This document shows positions 1-8,845 of a stretch of DNA of 64,000 nt, piece by piece. Position 1 is the stretch's first letter. Every line of letters starts with the position of its first letter. The position numbers and the translations under genes were made by a program. Under the pieces are notes generated by a model. The model was not told where the DNA came from, ran no database searches, and saw only the letters and a program-made list of their open reading frames with translations. Origin of the DNA: Butyricicoccus_A sp963620595 (GTDB taxonomy: Bacteria > Bacillota > Clostridia > Oscillospirales > Butyricicoccaceae); assembly GCA_963620595.1 (NCBI GenBank), contig CAVFAY010000014.1:6498-70497 (forward strand). Reading direction: 5' to 3'.

Positions 1-1311
1 CGGAAGGCCTGCGATGTTGACAGAAACGGTGCAAATATCGCCCATGTACATCTGCAGCGGGTCCGATGTCTTTTCGCCAATCTTATAGGCAGTTGTCGGT
101 GCTACCGGCGTCATAATGACGTCTACCTGCTCAAATGCCTTGTTGTAGTCTGCACGGATTGCGCGCTGTGCGGCACGTGCCTTCTTGTAGTACGCGTCAT
201 AGTAGCCGGAGGACAGCACATAGGTGCCCAGCATGATGCGGCGCTGTACCTCCTGACCAAATGCCTCACTTCTCGACTTGACGTACAGATCAATGATGCC
301 GTCAAACTTCTCTGCGCGATAGCCGTACTTGACACCGTCAAATCGTGCCAGATTGGACGAAGCCTCTGCGGAAGACAGAATGTAATAAATCGGCAGAGCA
401 TACTTGGACAGCGGCAGAGAAATCTCTACGACTTCTGCACCCAGCTGCTTATAGGTTTCAGCAGCAGCCAGAACCGCCTTGCTGACTTCTTCTGAAATAC
501 CTTCGCCAAAATATTCCTTCGGCAGGCCAATCTTCATGCCCTTGATGTCCACATTCATGCCAGCGTGCAGGCTGGCATATTCGCGCGGATAGCTGGTAGA
601 ATCCATCTTGTCATAACCGCGCAGAACATCTGTCAGCAGTGCTGCATCCTCTACGCTGCGGGCGAACGGACCAATCTGATCCAGAGAGGAAGCGAACGCA
701 ACCAATCCATAACGAGAAACAGTGCCATAGGTCGGCTTCAGACCGACAACACCGCAGAAGGATGCCGGCTGACGAATGGATCCGCCGGTATCCGAGCCAA
801 GCGCAATGGAAACTTCACCAGCTGCAACAGAAGCTGCTGCGCCGCCGGAAGAACCGCCGGTGACATGCTCCAGATTGTGCGGATTGTGCGTCTTTTGCAG
901 CGCAGAATTTTCGCAGGAAGAGCCCATCGCAAACTCGTCCAAGTTGGTCTTGCCCGTCATAACCAGACCTGCATCGTGCAGACGATTCATTACCGTTGCA
1001 TCGTATGGCGGCTTGAAATTCTCCAGCATACGGGAAGCACAGGTCGTGCGGATGCCCTTGGTGCAGATGTTATCCTTGACGGATACCGGCACACCAGCCA
1101 GCGGAGACAGCTCCTCACCGGCAACGCGCTTGGCGTCAATGGCCTTCGCGGTCTCTAGGGCGTGTTCCTCAGTCAGCGTGATATACGCGCCGACCTTATC
1201 CTCTACAACAGCAGTTCTTGCAAATGCCGCCTTGGTCAGCTCTACCGAGCTTACCTCTTTATTTTTCAGCATTGCCGAGAGCTCGGCTGCTGTCTTCTGA
1301 TATAATTCCAT
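1..1311 (-). CDS. gatA: Asp-tRNA(Asn)/Glu-tRNA(Gln) amidotransferase subunit A (3' end outside window)
   Basis: This is the amidase subunit of GatCAB, which converts misacylated Glu-tRNA(Gln) or Asp-tRNA(Asn) to the correct amidated form, using ammonia it releases from glutamine. Translation from the ATG at 1311 gives about 437 residues before the window edge. The amidase signature is present: the catalytic lysine in GVPVSVKDNI (K79), the serine-rich GGSSGGAAA, and GSDTGGSIRQP. The gene lies just downstream of gatC, as in most Firmicutes, with 13 bases between them. The C-terminal end, and gatB if it follows, lie outside the window. Confidence 0.97.
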   Translation of the reverse strand, partial: MELYQKTAAELSAMLKNKEVSSVELTKAAFARTAVVEDKVGAYITLTEEHALETAKAIDAKRVAGEELSPLAGVPVSVKDNICTKGIRTTCASRMLENFKPPYDATVMNRLHDAGLVMTGKTNLDEFAMGSSCENSALQKTHNPHNLEHVTGGSSGGAAASVAAGEVSIALGSDTGGSIRQPASFCGVVGLKPTYGTVSRYGLVAFASSLDQIGPFARSVEDAALLTDVLRGYDKMDSTSYPREYASLHAGMNVDIKGMKIGLPKEYFGEGISEEVSKAVLAAAETYKQLGAEVVEISLPLSKYALPIYYILSSAEASSNLARFDGVKYGYRAEKFDGIIDLYVKSRSEAFGQEVQRRIMLGTYVLSSGYYDAYYKKARAAQRAIRADYNKAFEQVDVIMTPVAPTTAYKIGEKTSDPLQMYMGDICTVSVNIAGLP

Positions 1312-1324
1312 GGTGTTGCCTCCC

Positions 1325-1609
1325 TTATTCTACGACGCGCGGCACACTGACGCCGCCACATGCTACGCTCGGTGCATTGGCAAGGATTTCTTCCTTGTCA
1401 TAAGACGGAATGACTTCATCCTCACGCATGGCGTTCTTTCGCTCGGTATCAATGCAATCGGTGATGTCACCCAGATCCAACTCCTGCAGCTGGTCAACCA
1501 TGGCAACGATTTCCTGCATGTCCTCTGCGATCTTGTCAAAGCCATTGCCCTTTGGGTCAAGACGCGCCAGATTGGCGATATATTCGACATTTTCTCTTGT
1601 AATAGCCAT
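1325..1609 (-). CDS. gatC: Asp-tRNA(Asn)/Glu-tRNA(Gln) amidotransferase subunit C
   Basis: This 94-residue protein has the usual GatC length and pattern: an N-terminal helix with YIANLARLD, followed by a central segment rich in acidic residues and ending near VPRVVE. GatC is the small wrapping subunit that stabilises the GatA-GatB interface. The start codon overlaps the last base of the ligA stop (TAATG), so the two are translationally coupled. The gene order ligA-gatC-gatA is common in Firmicutes. Confidence 0.95.
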   Translation of the reverse strand: MAITRENVEYIANLARLDPKGNGFDKIAEDMQEIVAMVDQLQELDLGDITDCIDTERKNAMREDEVIPSYDKEEILANAPSVACGGVSVPRVVE

Positions 1610-3585
1610 TATTTTTCATCCTCCTGTATCAAACCTTGGAATTCCTGCTCTGTGAGCACCGGAATGCCAAGTTCATTCGCTTTTTTGAGCTTGCTTCCCG
1701 CATTTTCGCCCACCACAACAAAGGTTGTCTTTTTGGAAACCGAGCCGGAAGCACGACCCCCCAGCTGTTCAATGCGTTCTGTCGCTTGCTTGCGTGTAAA
1801 CAGCGTCAATGTGCCTGTGAGCACGATGGTCTTTCCCGCCAGCTTATCGCTCTTGACGAGCTGTTCGCCTTGGAAATTGACACCAGCCTCCCGCAATCGC
1901 TCAACGAGATGCTTGGACTGCTCCTGCTCACGCCACTCCTCAATAGACTGCACAATTGCGCCGCCAATATCGCGGATGTCGGTCAGTTGTTCCTCTGTCG
2001 CGTTGAGCACCGCGTCCAGCGAGCCAAATGTCGAGGACAGTGTCTTTGCCGCCTTTTGACCGACATGCCGAATGCCCAGTGCAAACAACAAGCGAGATAG
2101 ATCATTGCTCTTGGATTTTTCAATCGCCGCAATCAGATTTTCAGCTGATTTTTTGCCCATGCGTTCAAGCGGCTCGATTTGTTCTTCTTTCAGTGTATAC
2201 AAATCTGCGGCGGAATGCACCAAACCCGCATCAATCAGCGACTGCAAAACAGCCTGTCCGCATCCGTCAATGTCCATGGCATCGCGAGACACAAAATGCA
2301 TAAGATTGCGCAGCAGCTGTGCCGGACATTCTGCGCCGGTACAGCGAATGGCCGCCTCATCTTCGTCCTCAAAGACCGGTGCGCCGCACACCGGACAGAC
2401 CTTTGGCATTTCATACGGCACCGTGTTTTCCGGTCGCTTTTCCGGCACATATCCGAGAATCTCCGGAATAATTTCTCCCGCCTTGCGCACCCGAACGGTA
2501 TCACCGATGCGGATGTCTTTTTCCCGAATAAAATCACGGTTGTGCAGCGTCGCGCGGCTGACGGTCGTACCCGCCAATTGTACCGGGTCCAGTACTGCAT
2601 TCGGCGTCAGCACACCGGTTCTGCCGACAGTGATGACAATATCTCGTAAAATCGTTTCTTTGATTTCCGGCGGATACTTATATGCCGATGCCCAGCGCGG
2701 ATATTTCGCTGTCGAGCCGAGGGCACGGCGCAGAGCAAAATCATTGACTTTGACCACAGCACCGTCAATATCAAAATCCAGTTCGCCGCGCGTATCGCCC
2801 ATGTGCTGAATTTCACGCTCAATATCTTTCGGGTCAGTATACACCGGATAACGCGGTGATACTGGAAATCCGAGCTGTTTTAGATAATCCAACGCCTGTA
2901 CATGAGATGTCAGCAGCAGTTCCTCGCTGTTCTGAATATTAAAGCAGAAAATGGACAGCTTTCGCCGTTTGGTCACTGCACTGTCCAGCTGACGCAGGGA
3001 ACCGGCAGCTGCATTGCGCGGATTGGCAAGCAGCGGTTTGCCTTCCAGCTCACGCTGTGCATTAATCTCATCAAATACAGAGCGGCGCATATACACCTCG
3101 CCGCGCACAACCAGCGTTTTCGGTGCATCGTGCAGCGTCTTGGGAATATCTTCAATCACGCGCAGATTGTCTGTGACATCTTCTCCCGTTACACCATCAC
3201 CGCGTGTCGCACCACGCACAAAGATACCGTTTTCATACTCCAAAGATACGGATAAACCGTCAATTTTGTATTCTACGACATATTCCGGTGCCTGAGCACG
3301 GGCATAAAACTCTTGCAATTCTTCAAAGGAAAAGACATCCTGTAAGCTTTCCAGCGGCCACGGATGCGTCACGGCAGAAAATTTATCCGAGACGCTGCCG
3401 CCCACGCGATGGGTCGGAGAATCCGGTTCATCGACTTCCGGATATTCTGCCTCCAACGTCTCCAACGCACGCAGCATACGGTCATATTCAAAATCCGAAA
3501 TCTCCGGCGCATCCTCATCATAATATTTTTTATTGTGATAACGCAGGGCTTCCCGCAAAGCCGCTGCCTGCTGTGCGATATTCAT
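1609..3585 (-). CDS. ligA: NAD+-dependent DNA ligase LigA
   Basis: This 658-residue protein seals nicks in DNA during replication and repair, with NAD+ as adenylate donor. The adenylation lysine is K107 in EYKIDG. The N-terminal Ia domain has the YYxxDAPEISDxEYD pattern. An OB fold follows, then a four-cysteine zinc site (CPVCGAP and CTGAECPAQ, about residues 400-425), helix-hairpin-helix repeats, and a C-terminal BRCT domain starting near TIVLTGTL. The length matches the family. It heads the ligA-gatC-gatA operon. The promoter is probably the extended -10 at 3617-3622. Confidence 0.98.
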   Translation of the reverse strand: MNIAQQAAALREALRYHNKKYYDEDAPEISDFEYDRMLRALETLEAEYPEVDEPDSPTHRVGGSVSDKFSAVTHPWPLESLQDVFSFEELQEFYARAQAPEYVVEYKIDGLSVSLEYENGIFVRGATRGDGVTGEDVTDNLRVIEDIPKTLHDAPKTLVVRGEVYMRRSVFDEINAQRELEGKPLLANPRNAAAGSLRQLDSAVTKRRKLSIFCFNIQNSEELLLTSHVQALDYLKQLGFPVSPRYPVYTDPKDIEREIQHMGDTRGELDFDIDGAVVKVNDFALRRALGSTAKYPRWASAYKYPPEIKETILRDIVITVGRTGVLTPNAVLDPVQLAGTTVSRATLHNRDFIREKDIRIGDTVRVRKAGEIIPEILGYVPEKRPENTVPYEMPKVCPVCGAPVFEDEDEAAIRCTGAECPAQLLRNLMHFVSRDAMDIDGCGQAVLQSLIDAGLVHSAADLYTLKEEQIEPLERMGKKSAENLIAAIEKSKSNDLSRLLFALGIRHVGQKAAKTLSSTFGSLDAVLNATEEQLTDIRDIGGAIVQSIEEWREQEQSKHLVERLREAGVNFQGEQLVKSDKLAGKTIVLTGTLTLFTRKQATERIEQLGGRASGSVSKKTTFVVVGENAGSKLKKANELGIPVLTEQEFQGLIQEDEK

Positions 3586-3616
3586 TCCATCCGTCCCTTC
3601 TTAAACAATCATATCT

Positions 3617-3645
3617 ATTATAGCAAAAATATCCGTGCAGAAAAA
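3617..3645 (-). promoter_or_regulatory. Putative ligA promoter (extended -10)
   Basis: On the minus strand, TGCTATAAT (TATAAT at 3617-3622) lies about 32 bases upstream of the ligA start. The -35 position holds only a weak TTTTTC. This is an extended -10 type promoter by inspection. Confidence 0.45.
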
Positions 3646-3649
3646 GAGG

Positions 3650-4258
3650 TTATTTGGAATTTGACGAAATCATTGGCACATCTCCAACAAGAATGGTCTC
3701 TTCCAGCGGGTAGTTTGCCCGCACGGTGATGCTTTTAGCCGCACCCAACAGCTGAAGGGAAAAATCCGCGCTCACTGTCACCGACACTTCATACAGCGTC
3801 TGATTGATGCCCGCAGAGGAAAAATGTGATTCAACTTGCGCCGTCACGCATCCCAGCGAGACCACGCGAAACGGAATCTGTGGTCCAAGTCCGGCGAGCA
3901 GCTGCGGGTCGAGCAGCGTGCCCAATGCCACAGAGGTTTGCGCCTGTTCCAGCTCCCCAATTTCATCATATACGCACTGCACAAGCTGTGTGCGAATACG
4001 ATTGACAGCAGCAGCATTCGTTGTAAGTGCCGTGACAGCTCCGCTGTCATCCTGATGCAGCTTTCCGATTTTCTCCATCTGTCCTGCGCAGTCTGCCACA
4101 GCGCGTTCCATTTTACTCGTCGCCTGATATTGCACATAATTTTCCGCATAGACGACTAACTTCGGACGCAGCGCACCGCCTATTGCTGCCGGAAGCAAAA
4201 CCAGTCCGGCGAACATAACCAGTAAAATCTTTCGCCGATGATTTCCGTGTCTGCGCAT
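3650..4258 (-). CDS. yunB: Sporulation protein YunB family
   Basis: This 202-residue protein has one N-terminal membrane segment (about residues 10-30) followed by an extracytoplasmic domain. The C-terminal half carries the YunB pattern: VALGTLLDPQLLAGLGPQIP, then a stretch ending SAGINQTLYEV, and a late ANYPLEETILVGDVP. YunB is a mother-cell sigma-E-regulated sporulation protein in Bacillus; its biochemical role is not known. The start is set by a strong ribosome binding site (GAAAGGGGG, seven bases before the ATG). A terminator from the upstream ispH-rpsA gene precedes it, so it should have its own promoter. I could not identify a convincing sigma-E promoter. Confidence 0.9.
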   Translation of the reverse strand: MRRHGNHRRKILLVMFAGLVLLPAAIGGALRPKLVVYAENYVQYQATSKMERAVADCAGQMEKIGKLHQDDSGAVTALTTNAAAVNRIRTQLVQCVYDEIGELEQAQTSVALGTLLDPQLLAGLGPQIPFRVVSLGCVTAQVESHFSSAGINQTLYEVSVTVSADFSLQLLGAAKSITVRANYPLEETILVGDVPMISSNSK

Positions 4259-4312
4259 CGCGCTGCCCCCTTTCTTTGTGAAAACAGACTATGCAGACGC
4301 GGTTGTTCGTGA

Positions 4313-4347
4313 CACAAAAAAGAAGAGCACCCGCAGTGCGGATGCTC
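4313..4347 (-). terminator. Intrinsic terminator after ispH-rpsA
   Basis: The minus strand forms a ten-pair stem (GAGCATCCGC with GCGGGTGCTC, one wobble) with a three-base loop. It is followed by a run of T interrupted by one C. It lies 22 bases beyond the ispH-rpsA stop. Confidence 0.85.
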
Positions 4348-4369
4348 CCCATTGATTCGAGTAATAAAA

Positions 4370-6313
4370 TTATTCGTCGTCGTCGTTCAGCAGAGCGCGG
4401 ATAGACAGGGAAACCTTCTGCTTCTCCGGATCAATGTCGATGATCTTAGCTTCTACTTCTTCATCCTTGGACAGAACGTCTTCCGGCTTCTCGATGCGGC
4501 GGTTAGCAATCTGAGAAATGTGGATCAGACCGTCAACGCCCGGAATAATCTGAGCAAATGCACCGAACGGCATGAACTTCAGGATGCGAACGGTAGCGGT
4601 GTCGCCAACCTCATAGTTCGCGGTGAATACGTTCCACGGATTGTCCTCCGGACGCTTGTAGCCCAGGGAAATCTTCTTGTTCTCACGATCCAGACCGATA
4701 ACATAAACGTTTACGGTATCGCCAACGTTTACAACCTCAGACGGATGCTTGATGCGGCCCCAAGACAGCTCGGAGATGTGGATCATGCCATCAACGCCAC
4801 CGATGTCTACGAATGCGCCGTAAGAAGTCAGGGACTTAACGGTACCGGTGTACTCGTTGCCAACTTCGATCTCGTTCCAGACCTTCTCAGCAGCAGCGCG
4901 ACGCTCTTCCTGCAGTACGGCACGGATAGAACCAACAACGCGCTTGCGCGGACGGTTGATCTCGGTGATGCGGAAGCGTGCAACCTGACCTACCAGCTGG
5001 CTCAGCGGCTGACCCTTCGGGATACCGGTCTGGGAAGCCGGGATGAATACGCGGATGCCAAATGCATTGGCAACAACGCCGCCCTTGTTCTCTTCGTTAA
5101 CCTTGCCCTCGATGATGGTCTTGTTCTCCTTAGCGTCCTCGATGGACTCCCAGCCCTTCATCTGATCAACGCGCTTCTTGGACAGTACAATGGTGCCCTC
5201 TGCATCGTTTACGCGAACAACAACAGCCTCGATGTCGTCACCTACGTGGATGCTCTCCTCAGCATTGAAGGACGGATCATCGGACAGCTCATGGGTCGGG
5301 ATGTAAGCAGCGTGCTTTACGCCCAGATCTACGTGAACTTCGTTCGGGGTGATCTTCAGAACAGTACCGGTTACCTTATCTCCTGTATTTAAAGTCTTGA
5401 AGGATTCCTCCAGCATAGCAGCAAAATCTTCGCTGCCGGTTTCAATTCTTGTCTCTTCGCTCATAATGTTTCTGACCTCCTTAATTATCCAAGCTGGCGT
5501 GGACGCGCCTGCTGTAATCCCGATAAATGGTTGCTCCATACCCTGGATCTCATTTCCTGTAAGTCCAGTGGCATCTTCGATGTATAGCACATGATCACAC
5601 AGTGACGTGCTGATTTCATACAGACGCTTTGTGTTAGAGCTTTTTCGATCGCCAATCACAATCATAATGTCCGACTTGCCAGCCAGTAGACGAGCCTCGG
5701 CTTGGCGCTCGTCCGTTGCATTACATATTGTACCAAATATTTTTTGGTTTGTACACTGTTTTTTTATAATTTTACTGCAAATATCAAAGATTTTCCTGTT
5801 GATCGTGGTCTGTGCAACCACACTAACTGGAATTTCCTGTAAATTTTGACCATTTTTGTTGTTTTTATCCAGTGCCGCTTGCAGTTCCTCCGGCGTTTCA
5901 TATACTTCGGACGCGCCGCACCAGCCCTGAATGCCGACCACTTCCGGATGATTGCGGGAGCCAATAATAATCACATGACGTCCCTGCTCGCTTTCTTCTC
6001 GGACGATGCGGTGAATCTTCCCGACAAACGGACAGGTGGCATCAACAATGCGGCATCCCTTGGCTTCTAGCTGTCGCAGCACAGCCTCCGGCACGCCGTG
6101 CGCACGGATGAGCACAGGCACACCATCCGGAATATCCGCTACATCCTCTGCTTTGTGCACACCCATTTCTTCCAGACGTCTGACCTCATGAGTGTTGTGA
6201 ATAATATCGCCGAGTGCCCAAATGCTGCCGTATTCCTGACAGGCACGCTCCGCCATGTCTACCGCTCGTTTGACGCCAAAACAAAAGCCAGCTGTCTTTG
6301 CGACTGTAACCAT
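4370..6313 (-). CDS. ispH-rpsA: Bifunctional HMBPP reductase (IspH) - ribosomal protein S1 fusion
   Basis: This 647-residue protein joins two unrelated activities. Residues 1 to about 285 are IspH, the last enzyme of the MEP isoprenoid pathway, with the conserved cysteines in GFCFGVKRA, ATCPFVG and ICNATDERQ that hold its Fe-S cluster. Residues from about 300 to 635 form four S1 RNA-binding repeats. The third and fourth are the clearest (GAFVDIGGVDGMIHISELSW and GAFAQIIPGVDGLIHISQIA). The tail is acidic (NDDDE). This fusion is known in many Clostridia. It sits two bases downstream of plsC in a cmk-plsC-ispH run and ends in a strong terminator. Confidence 0.97.
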   Translation of the reverse strand: MVTVAKTAGFCFGVKRAVDMAERACQEYGSIWALGDIIHNTHEVRRLEEMGVHKAEDVADIPDGVPVLIRAHGVPEAVLRQLEAKGCRIVDATCPFVGKIHRIVREESEQGRHVIIIGSRNHPEVVGIQGWCGASEVYETPEELQAALDKNNKNGQNLQEIPVSVVAQTTINRKIFDICSKIIKKQCTNQKIFGTICNATDERQAEARLLAGKSDIMIVIGDRKSSNTKRLYEISTSLCDHVLYIEDATGLTGNEIQGMEQPFIGITAGASTPAWIIKEVRNIMSEETRIETGSEDFAAMLEESFKTLNTGDKVTGTVLKITPNEVHVDLGVKHAAYIPTHELSDDPSFNAEESIHVGDDIEAVVVRVNDAEGTIVLSKKRVDQMKGWESIEDAKENKTIIEGKVNEENKGGVVANAFGIRVFIPASQTGIPKGQPLSQLVGQVARFRITEINRPRKRVVGSIRAVLQEERRAAAEKVWNEIEVGNEYTGTVKSLTSYGAFVDIGGVDGMIHISELSWGRIKHPSEVVNVGDTVNVYVIGLDRENKKISLGYKRPEDNPWNVFTANYEVGDTATVRILKFMPFGAFAQIIPGVDGLIHISQIANRRIEKPEDVLSKDEEVEAKIIDIDPEKQKVSLSIRALLNDDDE

Positions 6314-6315
6314 CG

Positions 6316-6909
6316 TCAGATCCTCTCTTTCAGCGCATAAATTCGGCGCATCATGTCATCTGCCAGTTCCCGATAGCCTTCCTTGGACTTGGTCTTTTCC
6401 GGCACATACGGTTCGCCAAATACCACGTAAACCTTCGAGCGAAACTTCTTGTTTTCAGAGATATAAATCGGCAAAATCGGTGCGCCAGTACGCGCAGCAA
6501 TCATGGCTGCGCCAACCTTTGCCTCATCGCCTTCTTTATGCTTCGTGCCGCCTTCTGGAAAAATCAACAGCTTTTTTCCCTCTTTCACTGCTTTGAGCGA
6601 AGTCTTGATAGCACCGATGTCTGCCGTACCGCGGTCAACCGGAAAGGCACCGAGCGCGGAGATCAGCGGGCCGAGCAGCTTAATTTGAAATAGTTCCTTT
6701 TTCGCCATTGCTACAATCGGATACTGATTGCCGAGTGCCGTGCCGACCAATACCGGATCTGCCCACTGGGTGTGATTTGCCACCAGCACACAGCCGCCAT
6801 CCGGCACACGCTCCCGTCCTATGACATGATAATTGTATTTCAGGTGGTCATAAATATTGACAATCGGAATCGCCAGTGCCTGAAAGGTACGGTTATATTT
6901 CATGCTCAT
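6316..6909 (-). CDS. plsC: 1-acyl-sn-glycerol-3-phosphate acyltransferase (PlsC family)
   Basis: This 197-residue protein should add the second acyl chain to lysophosphatidic acid at the inner membrane. The acyltransferase motifs are clear: NHTQWADP (the HX4D catalytic pair), AFPVDRGTAD, and FPEGGTKHK. The length matches short bacterial PlsC proteins. Its ATG overlaps the cmk stop by four bases (ATGA), and ispH-rpsA follows two bases later. The cmk-plsC-ispH order is common in Clostridia. Confidence 0.93.
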   Translation of the reverse strand: MSMKYNRTFQALAIPIVNIYDHLKYNYHVIGRERVPDGGCVLVANHTQWADPVLVGTALGNQYPIVAMAKKELFQIKLLGPLISALGAFPVDRGTADIGAIKTSLKAVKEGKKLLIFPEGGTKHKEGDEAKVGAAMIAARTGAPILPIYISENKKFRSKVYVVFGEPYVPEKTKSKEGYRELADDMMRRIYALKERI

Positions 6910-7583
6910 CCCTCCAGCGCCGGACGAATGACTGCTTCTACCGCTTCAATCGACTGCTCCAGCGTCAGTTCGCTGGTATCCATCAGAACAGCGTCATCCG
7001 CCTGCTTGAGCGGTGCTGCAGCGCGGGTCTCATCATCGTGATCGCGCTGTTTCATATCCGCGAGCACATCTTCCAGCGTAACGTCTTCCCCTTTTTCTCG
7101 CAATTCGATAAACCGGCGCTTTGCACGCGCCTCCACCGATGCCGTCAGGAAAATTTTAATCTGCGCATTCGGCAGAATCACGGTGCCAATATCTCGGCCA
7201 TCCATAATGACGTTGTTAGTCTGCGCTATCTCGCGCTGGGTGTGCAGCAAAAATGCGCGAACCGCCGGAACCGCAGAGACAAACGAAGCATACTTGGACA
7301 TCTCCGGTGTGCGGATCAGATCGGATACATCTTCTCCGTTCAGCAGTACGTGCTGAACACCGTTTTCATACTTCAGGCTGACCTGAATGCCGCTGTCCAG
7401 TACCGGCTGAATGCGCTCGGTCTGTCCCAGCGGAACACCGGCGCGGCACACAGCCAGACCAATGGTACGGTACATCGCACCCGTATCTACATACACAAAT
7501 CCCAAATGGCCGGCTGCTGCGCGGGCAATGGTACTTTTTCCCGCACCGGACGGGCCGTCAATCGCAACTGCAATGGTTTTCAT
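6906..7583 (-). CDS. cmk: Cytidylate kinase
   Basis: This 225-residue protein phosphorylates CMP and dCMP. It has the P-loop GPSGAGKST (residues 10-18), then YVDTGAMYR. The substrate-binding DGRDIGTVILPNA and the lid segment SVEARAKRRF are also present. Length matches the family. It is the first gene of the cmk-plsC-ispH-rpsA group and lies 17 bases after the upstream flavoprotein gene. Confidence 0.97.
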   Translation of the reverse strand: MKTIAVAIDGPSGAGKSTIARAAAGHLGFVYVDTGAMYRTIGLAVCRAGVPLGQTERIQPVLDSGIQVSLKYENGVQHVLLNGEDVSDLIRTPEMSKYASFVSAVPAVRAFLLHTQREIAQTNNVIMDGRDIGTVILPNAQIKIFLTASVEARAKRRFIELREKGEDVTLEDVLADMKQRDHDDETRAAAPLKQADDAVLMDTSELTLEQSIEAVEAVIRPALEG

Positions 7584-7600
7584 ACATCTTTCCTCACTTT

Positions 7601-8845
7601 TTATTCACTCGCGGCCTGACCGGCATGGAATCCCGCCAAATAGCCAGTTGACCACGCAATCTGCAAATTAAACCCGCCTGTATAGGCGTCAACATCCAAA
7701 ATCTCTCCGGCAAAATACAGATTTGGTATCTTTTTAGATTCCATCGTCTTTGGCACAACGTCTTTGACGGAAACGCCGCCGGAGGTAATAATCGCGTCCT
7801 CAATCGGACCCGGCTGGGCAATATCCAGCGTAAAATGCTTGAGTTCATGCACCAGCTTTTGCCGCTGCTTTTTGGTAATCGCATTCACCTTCTGATGCGG
7901 ATCAATACCGGAACGCTCTACGATAATCGGAATCAGTTTGCGCGGCAGCAGAGCACCGAGAGAATTGCGAAAATCCGTGTTCAGTTCCTGCGAAAAATCC
8001 GATACAATACGCTTATCCAGCACGGCATCTTCCAATGCCGGCTTCAAGTCGATCTCCGCGCGGTAGGTCGCCTTGTCCCACTTTCTCATGTGCGAGGACG
8101 CACTGAGCACCAGTGGGCCGGAGATACCAAAATGTGTAAACAGCATCTCGCCGAAGCCCTCATGTAGCTTTTTATTGTTCTCAAAAATCGTTAATTTGAC
8201 ATTTTTAAGTGGCAATCCCTGCAAACGCGGGCAGGTTTTTCCCGGACAGACCAGCGGCACCAATGAAGCGCGCAGCGGCGTGACTTTATGTCCCAGCTCC
8301 TGTGCCCAAGCATGCCCATCGCCGGTCGAGCCGGTCAGCGGATACGACTTGCCGCCGGTTGCCAGAATGACACGATCTGCACGGTGCAGTTTGCCCTCAG
8401 TCTTGACGCCAATGACACCCTCTTCATCAGTCTGGATGCCCGTCACGCGCTCCTGTACAATTGTCACGCCGCAGCGCTTGACCCAGAAAAACAGTGCATC
8501 GACGATGTCACGCGCCTTGTCCGACTGCGGAAAGACACGATTGCCTCGCTCAGTCTTGAGCGGCACACCCAAGCCCTCAAAAAAGTCCATTGTATCTTGT
8601 ATTGAGAACGCGCCCAAGGCGCTGTACAAAAAGCGCGGATTTTGCGGCACATGCGCCAAAAATTCCTGCATGTCACAATTGTTGGTGACATTGCAGCGTC
8701 CTTTTCCCGTAATAGCCAGCTTGCGTCCTACCTTTTCATTGCGCTCAAACAGCAGCACGCGGGCGCCCTGCTGTGCTGCTGTTCCGGCAGCCATCAGACC
8801 GGCTGCACCGGCTCCAATCACTGCAACTGTTATTGTATTATTCAT
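7601..8845 (-). CDS. NAD(P)/FAD-dependent oxidoreductase, HI0933/YhiN family
   Basis: This is a flavoprotein of 414 residues. The start is placed at the ATG at 8845, which begins MNNTITVAVIGAGAAG directly before the Rossmann dinucleotide fold; the longer upstream reading has no support. Other family marks are VGRKLAITGKGRCNVTN, LATGGKSYPLTGSTGDGHAWA, and the C-terminal FAGEILDVDAYTGGFN. The molecular function of this family is unsettled. The start overlaps the end of the rpiR-like gene by eight bases, so the two are likely cotranscribed. Confidence 0.92.
   Translation of the reverse strand: MNNTITVAVIGAGAAGLMAAGTAAQQGARVLLFERNEKVGRKLAITGKGRCNVTNNCDMQEFLAHVPQNPRFLYSALGAFSIQDTMDFFEGLGVPLKTERGNRVFPQSDKARDIVDALFFWVKRCGVTIVQERVTGIQTDEEGVIGVKTEGKLHRADRVILATGGKSYPLTGSTGDGHAWAQELGHKVTPLRASLVPLVCPGKTCPRLQGLPLKNVKLTIFENNKKLHEGFGEMLFTHFGISGPLVLSASSHMRKWDKATYRAEIDLKPALEDAVLDKRIVSDFSQELNTDFRNSLGALLPRKLIPIIVERSGIDPHQKVNAITKKQRQKLVHELKHFTLDIAQPGPIEDAIITSGGVSVKDVVPKTMESKKIPNLYFAGEILDVDAYTGGFNLQIAWSTGYLAGFHAGQAASE

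Noticed and set aside
4352..5392. 346-codon plus-strand ORF over the S1 part of ispH-rpsA
   Set aside because: Antisense shadow of a conserved gene; no ribosome binding site and no recognisable protein.
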